Assembly (NCBI RefSeq): GCF_000717055.1
Contig: NZ_JNXI01000017.1
Coordinates: 97,848 to 161,847 of the forward strand
Direction: 5' to 3'
Length of the DNA stretch: 64,000 nucleotides
Source: Streptomyces iakyrus
GTDB lineage: Bacteria; Actinomycetota; Actinomycetes; Streptomycetales; Streptomycetaceae
Shown: positions 7,126 to 15,981 of the stretch, one piece after another
How the letters are laid out: the number at the start of each line of letters is the position of its first letter
How positions within the stretch are numbered: position 1 is the stretch's first letter
Notes under the pieces: model-generated
Told to the model about the DNA's origin: nothing
Seen by the model: only the letters and a program-made list of their open reading frames with translations
Databases searched by the model: none
Made by a program: the position numbers and the translations under genes

Positions 7126-8523
7126 CTACGGTCGCAGGGCCGCCTGTGCCGCCACCGCCGCGCGGCGGGCCAGCAGGGTCGTGGAGCGGCCGTCGAGGTA
7201 GGGCAGGACCACGGCCTGGCCGCCCCAGGTGCGGAGCACCTCCGCTTCGGGCAGGTCCTGGACGGAGTAGTCGCCGCCCTTGACCCAGACGTCCGGCCGC
7301 AGCCGGGCCAGTACCGCCTCGGGGGTGTCCTCCTCGAAGACCGCGACGGCGTCGACACTGCCGAGCGCGGCCAGGACGCGGGCGCGGTCCGCCGCCGGGT
7401 TGAGGGGGCGGCCCGGGCCCTTGCGGCGGGCGACGGACGCGTCGGAGTTCAGGCACACGATGAGGCAGTCGCCGATGCGCCGGGCGCTCTCCAGCAGGCC
7501 GACGTGACCGGCGTGCACCAGGTCGAAGCAGCCTCCGGTGGCGACGACGGTGCCGCCCCTGGACCGGACCCGCTCGGCCAGGCCGAACGCGTCGTGCGCC
7601 GGCTCGGCGGCGGGGCCGGGGGCGGGCTCGGTCCGCCACAGGCCGGGGTTGCCCGCCCCGCCCGCCGCGACGAACGCGGCCGCCTCGGCGACGGCCCGTT
7701 GCAGCGCCTCCTCGGGCAGCAGGCCGTCGGCGAGGGCCGCCGCCGTCGTGGCGGCGAAGCAGTCACCCGCGCCGCAGGGGTCCCCGGCAGCCCGGTAGGG
7801 CACGGGGACGAGCATCGGCGTGCCGGAGCCCGGCCGGACCAGCAGCACCCCGCGTTCGCCGAGGGTGACGGCGACACCGGCCGCTCGCCAGCGTTCGGCG
7901 AGACGGGCCCCCCTCTCGGCGTACGCGCCCAGCGTGGTGTCCCCGGAACCGGGGTGCAGGGCCCGTGCCTCGGCCGCGTTGGGGGTGACGAGGCGGGCCC
8001 CCGGCACCGGCGGGTCGCCCTGGGGGTGCGGGTCCCACACCAGGGGCGTGCGGCGGGCGGCGTCCTCCAGGAGCGGCCGCAGGGCCCCGGCCGTGTGCCG
8101 GCCGTAGTCGGCCACCAGGACGGCGTGCGCGCCGGCCAGGGCCTCACGGACCGCGTCACCGGGCTCGCCGGGGGTTCCGCCGCCCCGGTCGATGCGGACC
8201 ACCGGCCGCCCGCCGGCGAGGACGCGGGTCTTGACCGGCAGGGTGCCGTCCAGCGGGATCTCCAGCAGCCGGACCCGGCCGCGCAGCCCGCGCCGTACCG
8301 CCTCGCTGGCCTCGTCGTCGCCGAGCGCGGTCACCAGGACCACGTCCCGGCCACCGCGGGCGGCGAGGGCGGCGGCCAGACCGGCTCCGCCGGGGTGGCG
8401 GCGGTCGCCGGTGACGTCGACGACCGGGGCGGGGGCGTCCGGGGCGAGGCGGGTGGAGACGCCCTCGATGTCCTCGTCGAGGAGGACGTCCCCCACGACG
8501 ACGAGGGGGTGGGGGCCGGTCAT
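7126..8523 (-). CDS. hldE: Bifunctional heptose-7-phosphate kinase / heptose-1-phosphate adenylyltransferase
   Basis: 465-residue two-domain enzyme. Residues 1 to about 300 form a PfkB/ribokinase-type kinase with GGAG (glycine-rich sugar-binding motif) near residue 45 and the catalytic GAGDCF motif near residue 250. Residues from about 325 on form a nucleotidyltransferase domain with the GGCFDLVHAGHV motif (HxGH), followed by LNSDASVARRKGPGRP and VKGGDYS motifs that match RfaE domain II. It phosphorylates heptose 7-phosphate at C1 and, after dephosphorylation by GmhB, transfers AMP to make ADP-heptose. The ATG at 8523 overlaps the gmhA stop (ATGA). It is the last gene of the nine-gene operon starting at 16947. 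Finding it in a Gram-positive organism means that ADP-heptose is used for something other than lipopolysaccharide. Confidence 0.93.
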   Translation of the reverse strand: MTGPHPLVVVGDVLLDEDIEGVSTRLAPDAPAPVVDVTGDRRHPGGAGLAAALAARGGRDVVLVTALGDDEASEAVRRGLRGRVRLLEIPLDGTLPVKTRVLAGGRPVVRIDRGGGTPGEPGDAVREALAGAHAVLVADYGRHTAGALRPLLEDAARRTPLVWDPHPQGDPPVPGARLVTPNAAEARALHPGSGDTTLGAYAERGARLAERWRAAGVAVTLGERGVLLVRPGSGTPMLVPVPYRAAGDPCGAGDCFAATTAAALADGLLPEEALQRAVAEAAAFVAAGGAGNPGLWRTEPAPGPAAEPAHDAFGLAERVRSRGGTVVATGGCFDLVHAGHVGLLESARRIGDCLIVCLNSDASVARRKGPGRPLNPAADRARVLAALGSVDAVAVFEEDTPEAVLARLRPDVWVKGGDYSVQDLPEAEVLRTWGGQAVVLPYLDGRSTTLLARRAAVAAQAALRP

Positions 8524-9161
8524 GACGTGCTCCCGTGGGTGAGGACCGCGCGGTGTGCCGGCAGCGCGGACACGGCCGTGTCGAAGCACTCGCAGAGCAG
8601 GTGGACGGCGACGAGATGGATCTCCTGGACGTTGGCGGTGCTGCCGGCGTCGACGCACAGGGCTTCGTGGGCGGCTTCCGTGAGGGGGTTGGGGCCACGT
8701 CCGGTCAGGGCCCACACGCGCAGTCCGGCCTGCCGGGCCGTCACGGCGGCGGCGATGAGGTTGGGGCTGCGCCCCGAGGTGGAGAGCAGCATCAGGACGT
8801 CGCCGGGGCGGCCGTGGGCGGTGACCTGACGGGCGTAGACGTGGTCGAAGCCGTAGTCGTTGCCGATGGCGGTCATGCTGGACGTCTCGGCGTGCAGGGC
8901 GAGCGCGGAGTAGGCGCGGCGTTCCCGGCGGTAGCGGCCGACCAGTTCGGCGGTGAGGTGCTGGGCCTGGGCGGCGCTGCCGCCGTTGCCCGCGGCCAGC
9001 AGCCGTCCGCCGCCGGTGAGGACGTCGGCGAGACGGCCGCCCCAGTCCGCGAGCCGGTCGAGCCCCTGCCTGCGGAATCCTCCGAGGGATTCCTCCAGTG
9101 ACCGGCAGTGCAGTCGCGCGGTTTCCAGGACGGGGTGTGCGGGGGGTTCGCGTTCGCTCAT
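8520..9161 (-). CDS. gmhA: Sedoheptulose-7-phosphate isomerase (SIS domain)
   Basis: 213-residue SIS-domain protein with the GmhA hallmarks: GNGGSAAQAQHLTAEL around residues 58-73, a serine-rich phosphate-binding loop (STSGRSPN), an AIGNDYGFDHVYARQV motif, and the C-terminal QEIHLVAVHLLCE helix carrying the conserved Glu and His. It converts sedoheptulose 7-phosphate from the pentose phosphate pathway to D-glycero-D-manno-heptose 7-phosphate, the first step towards ADP-heptose. The gene is coupled to hldE by a 4-bp overlap. A gap of 108 bases separates it from the glycosyltransferase gene upstream, the largest gap within this operon, so a secondary promoter is possible there. Confidence 0.92.
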   Translation of the reverse strand: MSEREPPAHPVLETARLHCRSLEESLGGFRRQGLDRLADWGGRLADVLTGGGRLLAAGNGGSAAQAQHLTAELVGRYRRERRAYSALALHAETSSMTAIGNDYGFDHVYARQVTAHGRPGDVLMLLSTSGRSPNLIAAAVTARQAGLRVWALTGRGPNPLTEAAHEALCVDAGSTANVQEIHLVAVHLLCECFDTAVSALPAHRAVLTHGSTS

Positions 9162-9269
9162 GTCGATCGGGCGTACCGCCGTGGGTGACGGCGGCGAACC
9201 CGCACCTCCTTCGGATGTCGAACGTCGGGCCTTGGTGGCTGTCGTCGGGCGGGGAGCGGGTCCGGGCGG

Positions 9270-10547
9270 TCAGCCGGCGCGGGTCGCGGCGGGCTCGGTG
9301 TCGAGGACTTCGCAGTAGGCGGCCTCGGTGGCGGCGGCGACCCGGCCCCAGCCGTACCGGCTCAGGACGCGCCGTCGGCCGGCCGCGCCGCAGGCCGCGC
9401 GGGCCTCCGGGTCGGCGAGCAGCGCGGCGACGGCGGCGGCCAGGGCCGCCGGGTCGCGGGGCGGCACCAGCCGCCCGGTGCCGGGGTCGGCGACGGTGTC
9501 GAGCTGCCCGCCGACCGCGCTGGCCACGACGGGCACGCCGCAGGCCATGGCCTCCAGCGGGACGATGCCGAAGGGTTCGTAGTCGGCGGGGCAGACGACG
9601 ACGTCCGCTGAGCGCAGCAGCGACGGCACCTTTTCGCTGGGAAGGGCACCGGTGAAGCGGACGCGGTCGGCGACCCCGGCGTCCCGGGCGATGCCGCGCA
9701 GCCGCCGCACCTCCGGGTCGCCGTCGAGCCGGCCGGCGGGCGGCCCGCCGACCACGACCAGCTCGGTCCCGGGCAGCCGGGCCAGTGCGGTGACGGTGAC
9801 GGCGGCGCCCTTGCGCGGCACGAGCCGGCCCAGCTGGAGGATCCGGTGCGGGTACGGTCCGCGCGGTGCGGCCGGGCCCTTCGGCGTGAACCGGTCGGTG
9901 TCGACGCCGCACGGCACGATGCCGACCTGGTGCGGGGGAATGCCCATCAGGGCCAGTTCGCGGGCCTCGTCCCGGCAGGTGGCGATGACGCGGTCGCAGC
10001 CGAGACCGACCTCGATCTCGCCGGGGATCCGCTCCGGCGGACTGGTGTCGGCGAGCCGCTGGTGCCGCCTCTTCACCGTGCCGAGGGCGTGGTAGGTGTG
10101 CAGCAGGGGCAGGCCGTGCTCGCGGGCCGCGCGCAGGGCGGCCAGGCCCGACATCCAGTAGTGGGAGTGCACGACGTCGGGGGTCCGGGTGCGCCAGGCG
10201 CTTGCGAGGTGGCGGCCGAAGGCGTCCATGTGCGGCAGGAGCTCGTCCTTGGGGAGCGGCTCGGCCGGCCCCGCGGGTACGTGGTGCACCTCGACGCCGT
10301 CGCGCAGTTCCGTCCGGCAGGGCAGGTCGGGCGCGTCGCGGCGGGTGTGGACGGTGACGCGGTGGCCGCGGTCGGCGAGTGCGGCGGCGAGGCAGGCGAC
10401 GTGGACGTTCTGTCCGCCGGCGTCGACGCCGCCGAGCGCGGCCAGGGGGCTGGCGTGCTCGGAGACGAGCGCGATGGCGAGGACGCCCGGGTCGAGCGGG
10501 TCGCCGCCGAGCGGTCCGGCCGGGAGGGGACTGAGGGACGGGGTCAT
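9270..10547 (-). CDS. Glycosyltransferase family 4 (GT-B fold)
   Basis: 425-residue retaining glycosyltransferase. The N-terminal acceptor domain has the GGVDAGGQNVHVA motif characteristic of sucrose-synthase/MshA-like GT4 enzymes and HSHYWMSG. The C-terminal donor domain carries GRLVPRKG and the EPFGIVPLEAMACG motif with the two conserved glutamates. It transfers a sugar, possibly heptose, from a nucleotide donor in the cytoplasm. ATG 10547 overlaps the stop of the upstream glycosyltransferase gene (ATGA). The reading frame extends far upstream but the extension is Arg/Pro/Gly low-complexity and antisense in character. Which donor it uses cannot be told from sequence. Confidence 0.9.
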   Translation of the reverse strand: MTPSLSPLPAGPLGGDPLDPGVLAIALVSEHASPLAALGGVDAGGQNVHVACLAAALADRGHRVTVHTRRDAPDLPCRTELRDGVEVHHVPAGPAEPLPKDELLPHMDAFGRHLASAWRTRTPDVVHSHYWMSGLAALRAAREHGLPLLHTYHALGTVKRRHQRLADTSPPERIPGEIEVGLGCDRVIATCRDEARELALMGIPPHQVGIVPCGVDTDRFTPKGPAAPRGPYPHRILQLGRLVPRKGAAVTVTALARLPGTELVVVGGPPAGRLDGDPEVRRLRGIARDAGVADRVRFTGALPSEKVPSLLRSADVVVCPADYEPFGIVPLEAMACGVPVVASAVGGQLDTVADPGTGRLVPPRDPAALAAAVAALLADPEARAACGAAGRRRVLSRYGWGRVAAATEAAYCEVLDTEPAATRAG

Positions 10548-11509
10548 GAGCACACCTCCGTGATCAGGCGCTCCCAGTCGGCCAGGAAGCGCTTGAGCCC
10601 GTAGCGTTCGAGGGCCTCCTGCCGGGCGCGGGCTCCGTCCGCGGCCGCCGCCTCCGGTTCGTGGAGGTAGCGGCGGGCGGCGCGGGCCAGGACGTCGGGG
10701 CGGGTGGTCAGGGTGCCGGCACCGGGCGGGACCGCCTCGACCGCCTCGGTGGTGGCGAGCGCCAGCACGGGCAGGCCCAGGTGCATCGCCTCCAGCAGGG
10801 ACAGGCCGAGGGAGGTCCAGCGCACCGGGTGCAGGTACATGCGGCGTTCGGCCAGGGCCGTGTGCAGCTCGCTCTGGGGAAGGTCGGCCGTACGGCAGCG
10901 GTCGGCCGGCAGGCCGAGGTGTCCGGCCAGGCCGTCGGTGCCCATGCCGAAGACGTCGAGCGGCACGGCCTCGGCCAGTGCAGGCAGCAGGTCCGTTCCG
11001 GTGTACCGGGCGCGTCGCACGGGTTCGTTGACGACGACGGCGGCGCGGGCGAGCCGGCCGCTGTAGCGGTGGCCCGGGTCGACGATGCCGTGCTCGATCA
11101 CCTCGGTCCGGGTGGTGCCGCAGTCCCAGAACAGCCGGTTGAAGTGGGTGACGTGGACGAGCGTCAGGTCGTCGCGGCCGGCGCACGGGTGCCGGGTGTC
11201 CGGCACGTCGCCGGCCGGCGCGTTGTGCTCCAGGTACACCGCGGGCACGTCCCGGCCGGGGCGGCGTCCGCCGAGCCACCGTTCGGCCAGCGCCGCCTCG
11301 TGAGGCCGCTGGAGAAGGACCAGGTCGACCCGCGTGTCGCGGAGTTCCTCCGGAGTGACCTCGCGGACCGAGGACGGCCAGGTGAAGGTGCGGGCCCGCC
11401 CGAGGCCGTCCGGGCCGCGGCCGGGGGTGACGGGGACGAGGTAGGTGTGCGGGCCCTGGACGAACGCGGTGGTCCAGGAGCCGTGCACGTGCCACAGCAG
11501 GATGTTCAT
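10544..11509 (-). CDS. Glycosyltransferase (GT-B fold, GT4-like)
   Basis: 321-residue protein that opens with MNILLWHVHGSW, a pattern seen in actinomycete glycosyltransferases. Its C-terminal half has a GT4-like donor motif (GLSLLEAMHLGLPVLALATTE), followed by a region rich in Arg and Ala typical of these enzymes. It is shorter than most GT4 proteins (350-420 residues) but shows no break. ATG 11509 overlaps the stop of the GT9-like gene, and its own stop overlaps the next ATG. Its place between two other transferases suggests that it adds one sugar of the same glycan or glycoside. Confidence 0.82.
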   Translation of the reverse strand: MNILLWHVHGSWTTAFVQGPHTYLVPVTPGRGPDGLGRARTFTWPSSVREVTPEELRDTRVDLVLLQRPHEAALAERWLGGRRPGRDVPAVYLEHNAPAGDVPDTRHPCAGRDDLTLVHVTHFNRLFWDCGTTRTEVIEHGIVDPGHRYSGRLARAAVVVNEPVRRARYTGTDLLPALAEAVPLDVFGMGTDGLAGHLGLPADRCRTADLPQSELHTALAERRMYLHPVRWTSLGLSLLEAMHLGLPVLALATTEAVEAVPPGAGTLTTRPDVLARAARRYLHEPEAAAADGARARQEALERYGLKRFLADWERLITEVCS

Positions 11510-12567
11510 ACGGCCGCTCCTCGCTGGGTGTGTTCTCCCCGGCCCGCCGGGTGGTCCGTGAGGGCCGCCACGGCGGCGAGCACCTCCTCGTCGCCGATGC
11601 CGTCGAGGCAGGGGTGCCCCGGCACCGGGCAGTGCCTGGCCCGGGTGTCCGCGCACGCGGCGTGCGGGTCGCCGAGCACGACGTGCGGTACGCCGTAGGG
11701 GGCCCACCGTTCGGCCGGTACGACCGGCGCGAAGAGGCTGACGACGGGCGTGCCCACGGCGGCGGCCAGATGCGCCGGGCCGGTGTTGCCGGCCACCACG
11801 GCGCGGGCCGCCGCCAGGACTCCGGCCAGCTGCGGCAGGTCGGTGGCGCCGCCGAGGTCCAGGGCGTGCCGCCCGGCGACCCGGGCGGTCAGCTCGCGCT
11901 CGGCGCGCCCGCCGGTGACGACCACGCGGTGACCCGCCGCGGACAGCGCGGCCACGGCACGTGCCGCGCGGCCCGGTGTCCAGGCCCGTGCGGGCACGGC
12001 CGCGCCGGGGTGGAGGACGACGTACGGGCCGGGCCCGGTGAGGTGGGTGGTGGGCGACGGCGGCTGGACGCGCAGCCGGCCGTCGTCGCCGTGCGGGAGC
12101 TCGAAACCGGCGGCGCGGGCCAGGTCGAGGGCGGCCAGGGCCTCGTGACGGTGCGGCCGTCTGCGGTGCCGCAGGTCGAGGAGGGCGCCCGGGTAGTCCT
12201 CGCAGTCGGCGGCGGTCCGTCCGATCCCGGCCAGCTTCAGCAGGAGGGCGATGGGCAGTGGGCTCTGGTGGTAGGACACCAGCACGATCGCGCGGTCGAA
12301 GCGGCCTGCCGTGAGGGTCTCCATCAGTCGCCGGGTGGCCGCCCGCGTGACCGGCGGCGGCTCCAGGCCGACCCAGGGGGCGTCGTAGGTCAGCACCTCG
12401 TCGACGCCGGGCAGCATCCGCCCGGCCGGGGCGCCCTGGGGTCCGCAGAGCAGGGCGGTGCGGGAGGATCCGGCGGCGACGGCCCGTACGGCGGGGCCCG
12501 CCAGGAGGACGTCTCCGGAGCTGTCGAGGCGGACCACGAGGGTGCGGGGAAGGCGGGTCGGGGTCAT
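11506..12567 (-). CDS. Glycosyltransferase family 9, ADP-heptosyltransferase-like
   Basis: 353-residue protein with the two-domain layout of WaaC/WaaF-type heptosyltransferases. Residues 10-30 contain RLDSSGDVLLAGPAVRA (the family's SxGDxL acceptor-side motif). The donor domain contains VVLHPGAA, VVTGGRAE and the diagnostic GNTGPAHLAAAVGTPVVSLF motif. Known members transfer L- or D-glycero-D-manno-heptose from ADP-heptose, so this is the likeliest user of the product made by HldE in the same operon. ATG 12567 overlaps the gmhB stop. The acceptor in a Gram-positive cell is unknown. Confidence 0.88.
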   Translation of the reverse strand: MTPTRLPRTLVVRLDSSGDVLLAGPAVRAVAAGSSRTALLCGPQGAPAGRMLPGVDEVLTYDAPWVGLEPPPVTRAATRRLMETLTAGRFDRAIVLVSYHQSPLPIALLLKLAGIGRTAADCEDYPGALLDLRHRRRPHRHEALAALDLARAAGFELPHGDDGRLRVQPPSPTTHLTGPGPYVVLHPGAAVPARAWTPGRAARAVAALSAAGHRVVVTGGRAERELTARVAGRHALDLGGATDLPQLAGVLAAARAVVAGNTGPAHLAAAVGTPVVSLFAPVVPAERWAPYGVPHVVLGDPHAACADTRARHCPVPGHPCLDGIGDEEVLAAVAALTDHPAGRGEHTQRGAAV

Positions 12568-13172
12568 CGCGGCTCCCGGGCCGCGAGGGCCGGGCCGAGG
12601 ACGAGATCCACGGCCGTCGGCAGGTCCGGTGCCGTGGTCCCGGCCGCCGCTGCCTCCTCGGCCCGGGTGACAGCCGTGGGGACCAGGACTCCGCGGGCTC
12701 CCGCGGCCCGCGCCGCCTCCATGTCGGCTCCGATGTCGCCGATGACGGCGGTGCGCTCCGGCGGGACGGCGAGGCGGCGGCACGCGGCCAGGATCAGTCC
12801 GGGGGCCGGTTTGCGGCAGTCGCAGCCCGCCTCCGGCGCGTGCGGGCACACGGCCCAGACGGCGAACGGCCCGAGCAGCTCCTCCACCCGCAGCCGTACG
12901 GCCTCGACCGCGTGGCGGGTGAGCAGGCCCCGGGCCACGCCCGACTGGTTGGTGACGACGCCGACGGGCACCCCGGCGGCGCGCACGGCGTCCACGGCCT
13001 GCCGGGCACCGGGCATGAGCGCGACCAGCGAGGGGTCGCCGTTGTAGGGGACGTCGGCGACGAGCGTGCCGTCGCGGTCGAAGAGGACGGCCGCGGGCAG
13101 CGGACTGCCCGGATCGTACGGGCGCTGCCGCACGTCCCCGGAGAGCAGCCAGGGGCCTGGACGCGGCGTCAT
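12564..13172 (-). CDS. gmhB: D-glycero-D-manno-heptose 1,7-bisphosphate 7-phosphatase (HAD family)
   Basis: 202-residue HAD phosphatase. Motif I is FDRDGTL (nucleophile Asp and general-acid Asp), followed by VADVPYNGDP as in GmhB. Motif II is VVTNQSG. A zinc-binding set is visible as CPHAPEAGCDCRKP, and motif III/IV as IGDIGADMEAARAAG. It removes the C7 phosphate from heptose 1,7-bisphosphate between the two HldE reactions. ATG 13172 overlaps the stop of the upstream GT2 gene. Together with gmhA and hldE it completes the ADP-D-glycero-D-manno-heptose pathway; no HldD epimerase is seen, so the D,D form is probably the final donor. Confidence 0.92.
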   Translation of the reverse strand: MTPRPGPWLLSGDVRQRPYDPGSPLPAAVLFDRDGTLVADVPYNGDPSLVALMPGARQAVDAVRAAGVPVGVVTNQSGVARGLLTRHAVEAVRLRVEELLGPFAVWAVCPHAPEAGCDCRKPAPGLILAACRRLAVPPERTAVIGDIGADMEAARAAGARGVLVPTAVTRAEEAAAAGTTAPDLPTAVDLVLGPALAAREPR

Positions 13173-14242
13173 GACCGCAGCCGTTCTCGGGCCGCCGGAC
13201 GGGGCGCGGGCGTCGGCTCGCCGCTTGGGAACGGGGTGTGCGGCCGGGCCTTGCGGTGCACGAGGCGCCCGCGCAGCCAGTGCCAGGTCGCGGCGGGCGG
13301 GACGAGGGCGCTGGTCACCGTCATGGTGAGCACCTCGTCGCGGGTGCCGGGCCCGGGCAGGATGCGGGCGAGGGCGAACTCCGCGGTGCCGGCCAGCCAG
13401 GTGGCGGCGCAGGCCGCGGCGGCCCGGTGCCGGCCGAGCAGGGCGCAGCCGAGCGCCGCCACTCCCGCTCCGGTCACCGCCAGGTGCAGGGGCAGGCGGC
13501 CGCGGGAGGCCTCCGCCCGGCGCCACCAGTGACGGCCGTGCAGCCGGGTCATCAGCACGTCGTCGGCGTTGCCGGCCTGGAGCCGGACGGAGATCCAGCG
13601 CCCGGTCTGCCGTACGGGGTGGGTGGTGGTGCGTCGGCCGGTGGTGAGCGTCCAGCCGGCGTCGAGCGTGCGCAGGGCGAGGTCGGCGTCCTCCCGGAAG
13701 GCCCGCCGGAAGCGTTCGTCGAATCCCCCGACGGCCACCAGCGCGTCCCGGCGGTAGGCCATGTCGGCGGTGATCCAGCGGGCGTCGGCGAGACCGGCCG
13801 TGTTGCGTTCCCAGTCGGTGGGGCGCCGGCCGGCGGGCAGCGGCACCTCGATGCGGGCGGTGATCCCGGCGGTGCGCGCGGTCGCGGCGGCCAGGTCGAG
13901 GGTCAGGTCGTCGCGCCAGGTGGGCCCGGGTACGACGTCGTCGTCGAGGAAGACGATCCAGGGCACGTCACCGGCGGCCCGCCAGCCGAGGTTGCGTGCG
14001 GCGGCCGGTCCGCGTGCCCCGCCGGGCACGACGACGGTGCGCGCGCGCAGGGACGGCGGAACGTGGGCGGTGAGGGTGGCCCGGGCCGTGTCGGGGCGGT
14101 CGTCGACGAGGACGATCCGGGCCGGGCCCGGTCCGGTGGCCTCGGCGAGGGCGTGCAGGCAGGCGCTCAGGCTGGGCCGTCCGAGGGTCGGGATCACCAC
14201 GGCGTACTCGGCGTCGGGAGCCGGGGCGTCGGGTCCGGTCAT
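13169..14242 (-). CDS. Glycosyltransferase family 2, membrane-associated
   Basis: 357-residue GT-A fold transferase. It starts with YAVVIPTLGRPSLSACL, has VLVDDRPD, the metal-binding LDDDVVPGP motif, an FREDADLALR motif (ED acceptor-side) and then a C-terminal part with one or two hydrophobic helices around residues 270-310, suggesting attachment to the cytoplasmic membrane. ATG 14242 overlaps the stop of the carbamoyltransferase gene. In frame the sequence runs open to 17098, but this extension is antisense-like and is covered by the carbamoyltransferase and decarboxylase genes. It is likely to add the first or a branching sugar of the heptose-containing product. Confidence 0.88.
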   Translation of the reverse strand: MTGPDAPAPDAEYAVVIPTLGRPSLSACLHALAEATGPGPARIVLVDDRPDTARATLTAHVPPSLRARTVVVPGGARGPAAARNLGWRAAGDVPWIVFLDDDVVPGPTWRDDLTLDLAAATARTAGITARIEVPLPAGRRPTDWERNTAGLADARWITADMAYRRDALVAVGGFDERFRRAFREDADLALRTLDAGWTLTTGRRTTTHPVRQTGRWISVRLQAGNADDVLMTRLHGRHWWRRAEASRGRLPLHLAVTGAGVAALGCALLGRHRAAAACAATWLAGTAEFALARILPGPGTRDEVLTMTVTSALVPPAATWHWLRGRLVHRKARPHTPFPSGEPTPAPRPAARERLRS

Positions 14243-15915
14243 CGGGGGCCTCCGGCGTCGTCGCTGCGGGAGTCGGTACGGAAGAGGTCGCCGCGCCGGA
14301 TCGCGTACGGGCCGATGGCCAGCAGGTCGACGGGCGAGGAGCCGAAGCACTCCAGGGCGTCGCGCGGGTCGTCGACCATGGGCCGGCCGGCGGTGTTGAG
14401 GCTGGTGTTGACGACCACGGGCAGGCCGGTGAGCCGCTCGAACTCGCGGAGCATGGCGGCGACCAGGGGTTCGCGATCCGGGTCGACGGTCTGGATGCGG
14501 GCGGTGCCGTCGACGTGCACGACGGCGGGGACGCGCTCCCGCCACGCCGGGGCCACGTCGTGCACGAACAGCATGTACGGGCTGGGCAGCGGGCCGTCGA
14601 AGAGGTCGGCCGCGCGGTCGGCGAGGACCATGGGGGCGACGGGCCGGAACTGTTCGCGTCCCTTGACGTCGTTGAGCCGTTCGAGGTTGCCCGCGTGGCC
14701 GGGGTGGGCCAGCAGGGAGCGGTGGCCGAGGGCCCGGGGGCCGTACTCGGAGCGGCCCTGGAACCAGGCGACGATCCCGTTGTCCGCCAGGGCGCGGGCG
14801 ACGGTCGCGGTGATGTCCTGGGGCCGTTCGAAGGGGACGGCGGCGGTCTTCAGCCAGGCTCCGAGTTCGGCGTCGGACCACTCCCGGCCGAGGTCGGCAC
14901 CGGTCATGGGCGACGGCTCGTCGCCCTCCACGGCGGACAGCAGCAGGGCGCCGCCCAGGGCAGTCCCGGCGTCTCCCGCGGCGGGCTGCACCCACACCCG
15001 GGAGAAGGGTCCCTCGCGGGCGATCCGGGAGTTGGCGACGCAGTTGAGGGCGACGCCGCCGGCCAGGGTGAGCACCCGGTCGTGGGTCCGGCCGTGCAGC
15101 CAGCGCACCAGGTCGAGCAGGGTTTCCTCCAGCACGGCCTGCGCACTGGCGGCGACGTCGGCGTGGTCCTGCGTCCAGGGCTCGTCGGGGCCGCGGGGCG
15201 GACACAGCTCGTGCCAGGGCACCCCGGTGGCGTGGAAGCCGCCGTCTCCGGTGGGGTACACGTGGCGGCGCAGTTCGGCGAGCATGCGCGGCCTGCCGTG
15301 GGAAGCGAGGGCCATGACCTTGAACTCGTCGGAGGAGCGCAGGAAGCCGAGGTGTTCGGTGAGTTCCTCGTAGACCAGGCCGAGCGAGTGCGGCAGGTCC
15401 TGGGCGTGCAGTGCCTCCAGGCGGTCGCCCACGCGGCGCGCGGCCAGGTGGGAAGCGCGTTCGCCACGGCCGTCGAGGACCAGGACGGAGGAGTTCCCGG
15501 CGTCCGGTGCGGCGAAGGCGCTGGAGGCGGCGTGGGCCATGTGGTGCGGGACGAAGCGGACGAGGCCGGGGTCGAGACCGGGCAGGGCGGTCTTCAGGAA
15601 GGCGGGTGCCTCGCGGGCGTAGGTCAGCCGCAGGTGGTCCCAGGGGTCGTCCAGCCCCATGTCCGCGGCGGGCCGGGCGAGCCGGGGGTCGAAGGAGTAG
15701 GTGACCGCGTCGAGGTCCTGCGGGCGCAGCCCGGCCCGCTTCAGGCACCAGGCCGCAGCCTGCTCGGGCAGTTCCCAGGCGGAGAACGGCAGGGGCCTCT
15801 TGCCGTGCTTGCGCCGGGAGAACCGCTCCTCCTCCGCGGCGGCGACGGTCCTTCCGTCGATCACCAGGGCGGCGGCGGGGTCGTGGAAGAGGGCGTTGAT
15901 TCCGAGGATGCGCAT
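14239..15915 (-). CDS. Carbamoyltransferase, NodU/CmcH family
   Basis: 558-residue enzyme with the full family layout. The N-terminal Kae1-like ATPase domain opens with ILGINALFHDPAAAL and has EEERFSRRKH and the HHMAHAASSAF metal-binding motif (HxxxH). The C-terminal YrdC-like domain carries REQFRPVAPMVL and VVVNTSLN. It transfers a carbamoyl group from carbamoyl phosphate through a carbamoyl-adenylate to a hydroxyl group, commonly on a sugar. Here a heptose or pentose residue of the pathway product is the obvious candidate. A 66-base gap separates it from the decarboxylase gene upstream. ATG 15915 is the only start consistent with the conserved N-terminus. Confidence 0.92.
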   Translation of the reverse strand: MRILGINALFHDPAAALVIDGRTVAAAEEERFSRRKHGKRPLPFSAWELPEQAAAWCLKRAGLRPQDLDAVTYSFDPRLARPAADMGLDDPWDHLRLTYAREAPAFLKTALPGLDPGLVRFVPHHMAHAASSAFAAPDAGNSSVLVLDGRGERASHLAARRVGDRLEALHAQDLPHSLGLVYEELTEHLGFLRSSDEFKVMALASHGRPRMLAELRRHVYPTGDGGFHATGVPWHELCPPRGPDEPWTQDHADVAASAQAVLEETLLDLVRWLHGRTHDRVLTLAGGVALNCVANSRIAREGPFSRVWVQPAAGDAGTALGGALLLSAVEGDEPSPMTGADLGREWSDAELGAWLKTAAVPFERPQDITATVARALADNGIVAWFQGRSEYGPRALGHRSLLAHPGHAGNLERLNDVKGREQFRPVAPMVLADRAADLFDGPLPSPYMLFVHDVAPAWRERVPAVVHVDGTARIQTVDPDREPLVAAMLREFERLTGLPVVVNTSLNTAGRPMVDDPRDALECFGSSPVDLLAIGPYAIRRGDLFRTDSRSDDAGGPR

Positions 15916-15981
15916 GGGCAGACGGGCCTTTCGGCGGTCGGGGACACCAGGGCGCGGGGGTGCGGGGTGCCCGGGGCGGGG

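Noticed and set aside
8524..9912. Long open extension upstream of hldE in the same frame
   Set aside because: It overlaps gmhA and the GT4 gene and is Arg/Pro/Gly-rich; the ATG at 8523 overlaps the gmhA stop and begins conserved sequence.
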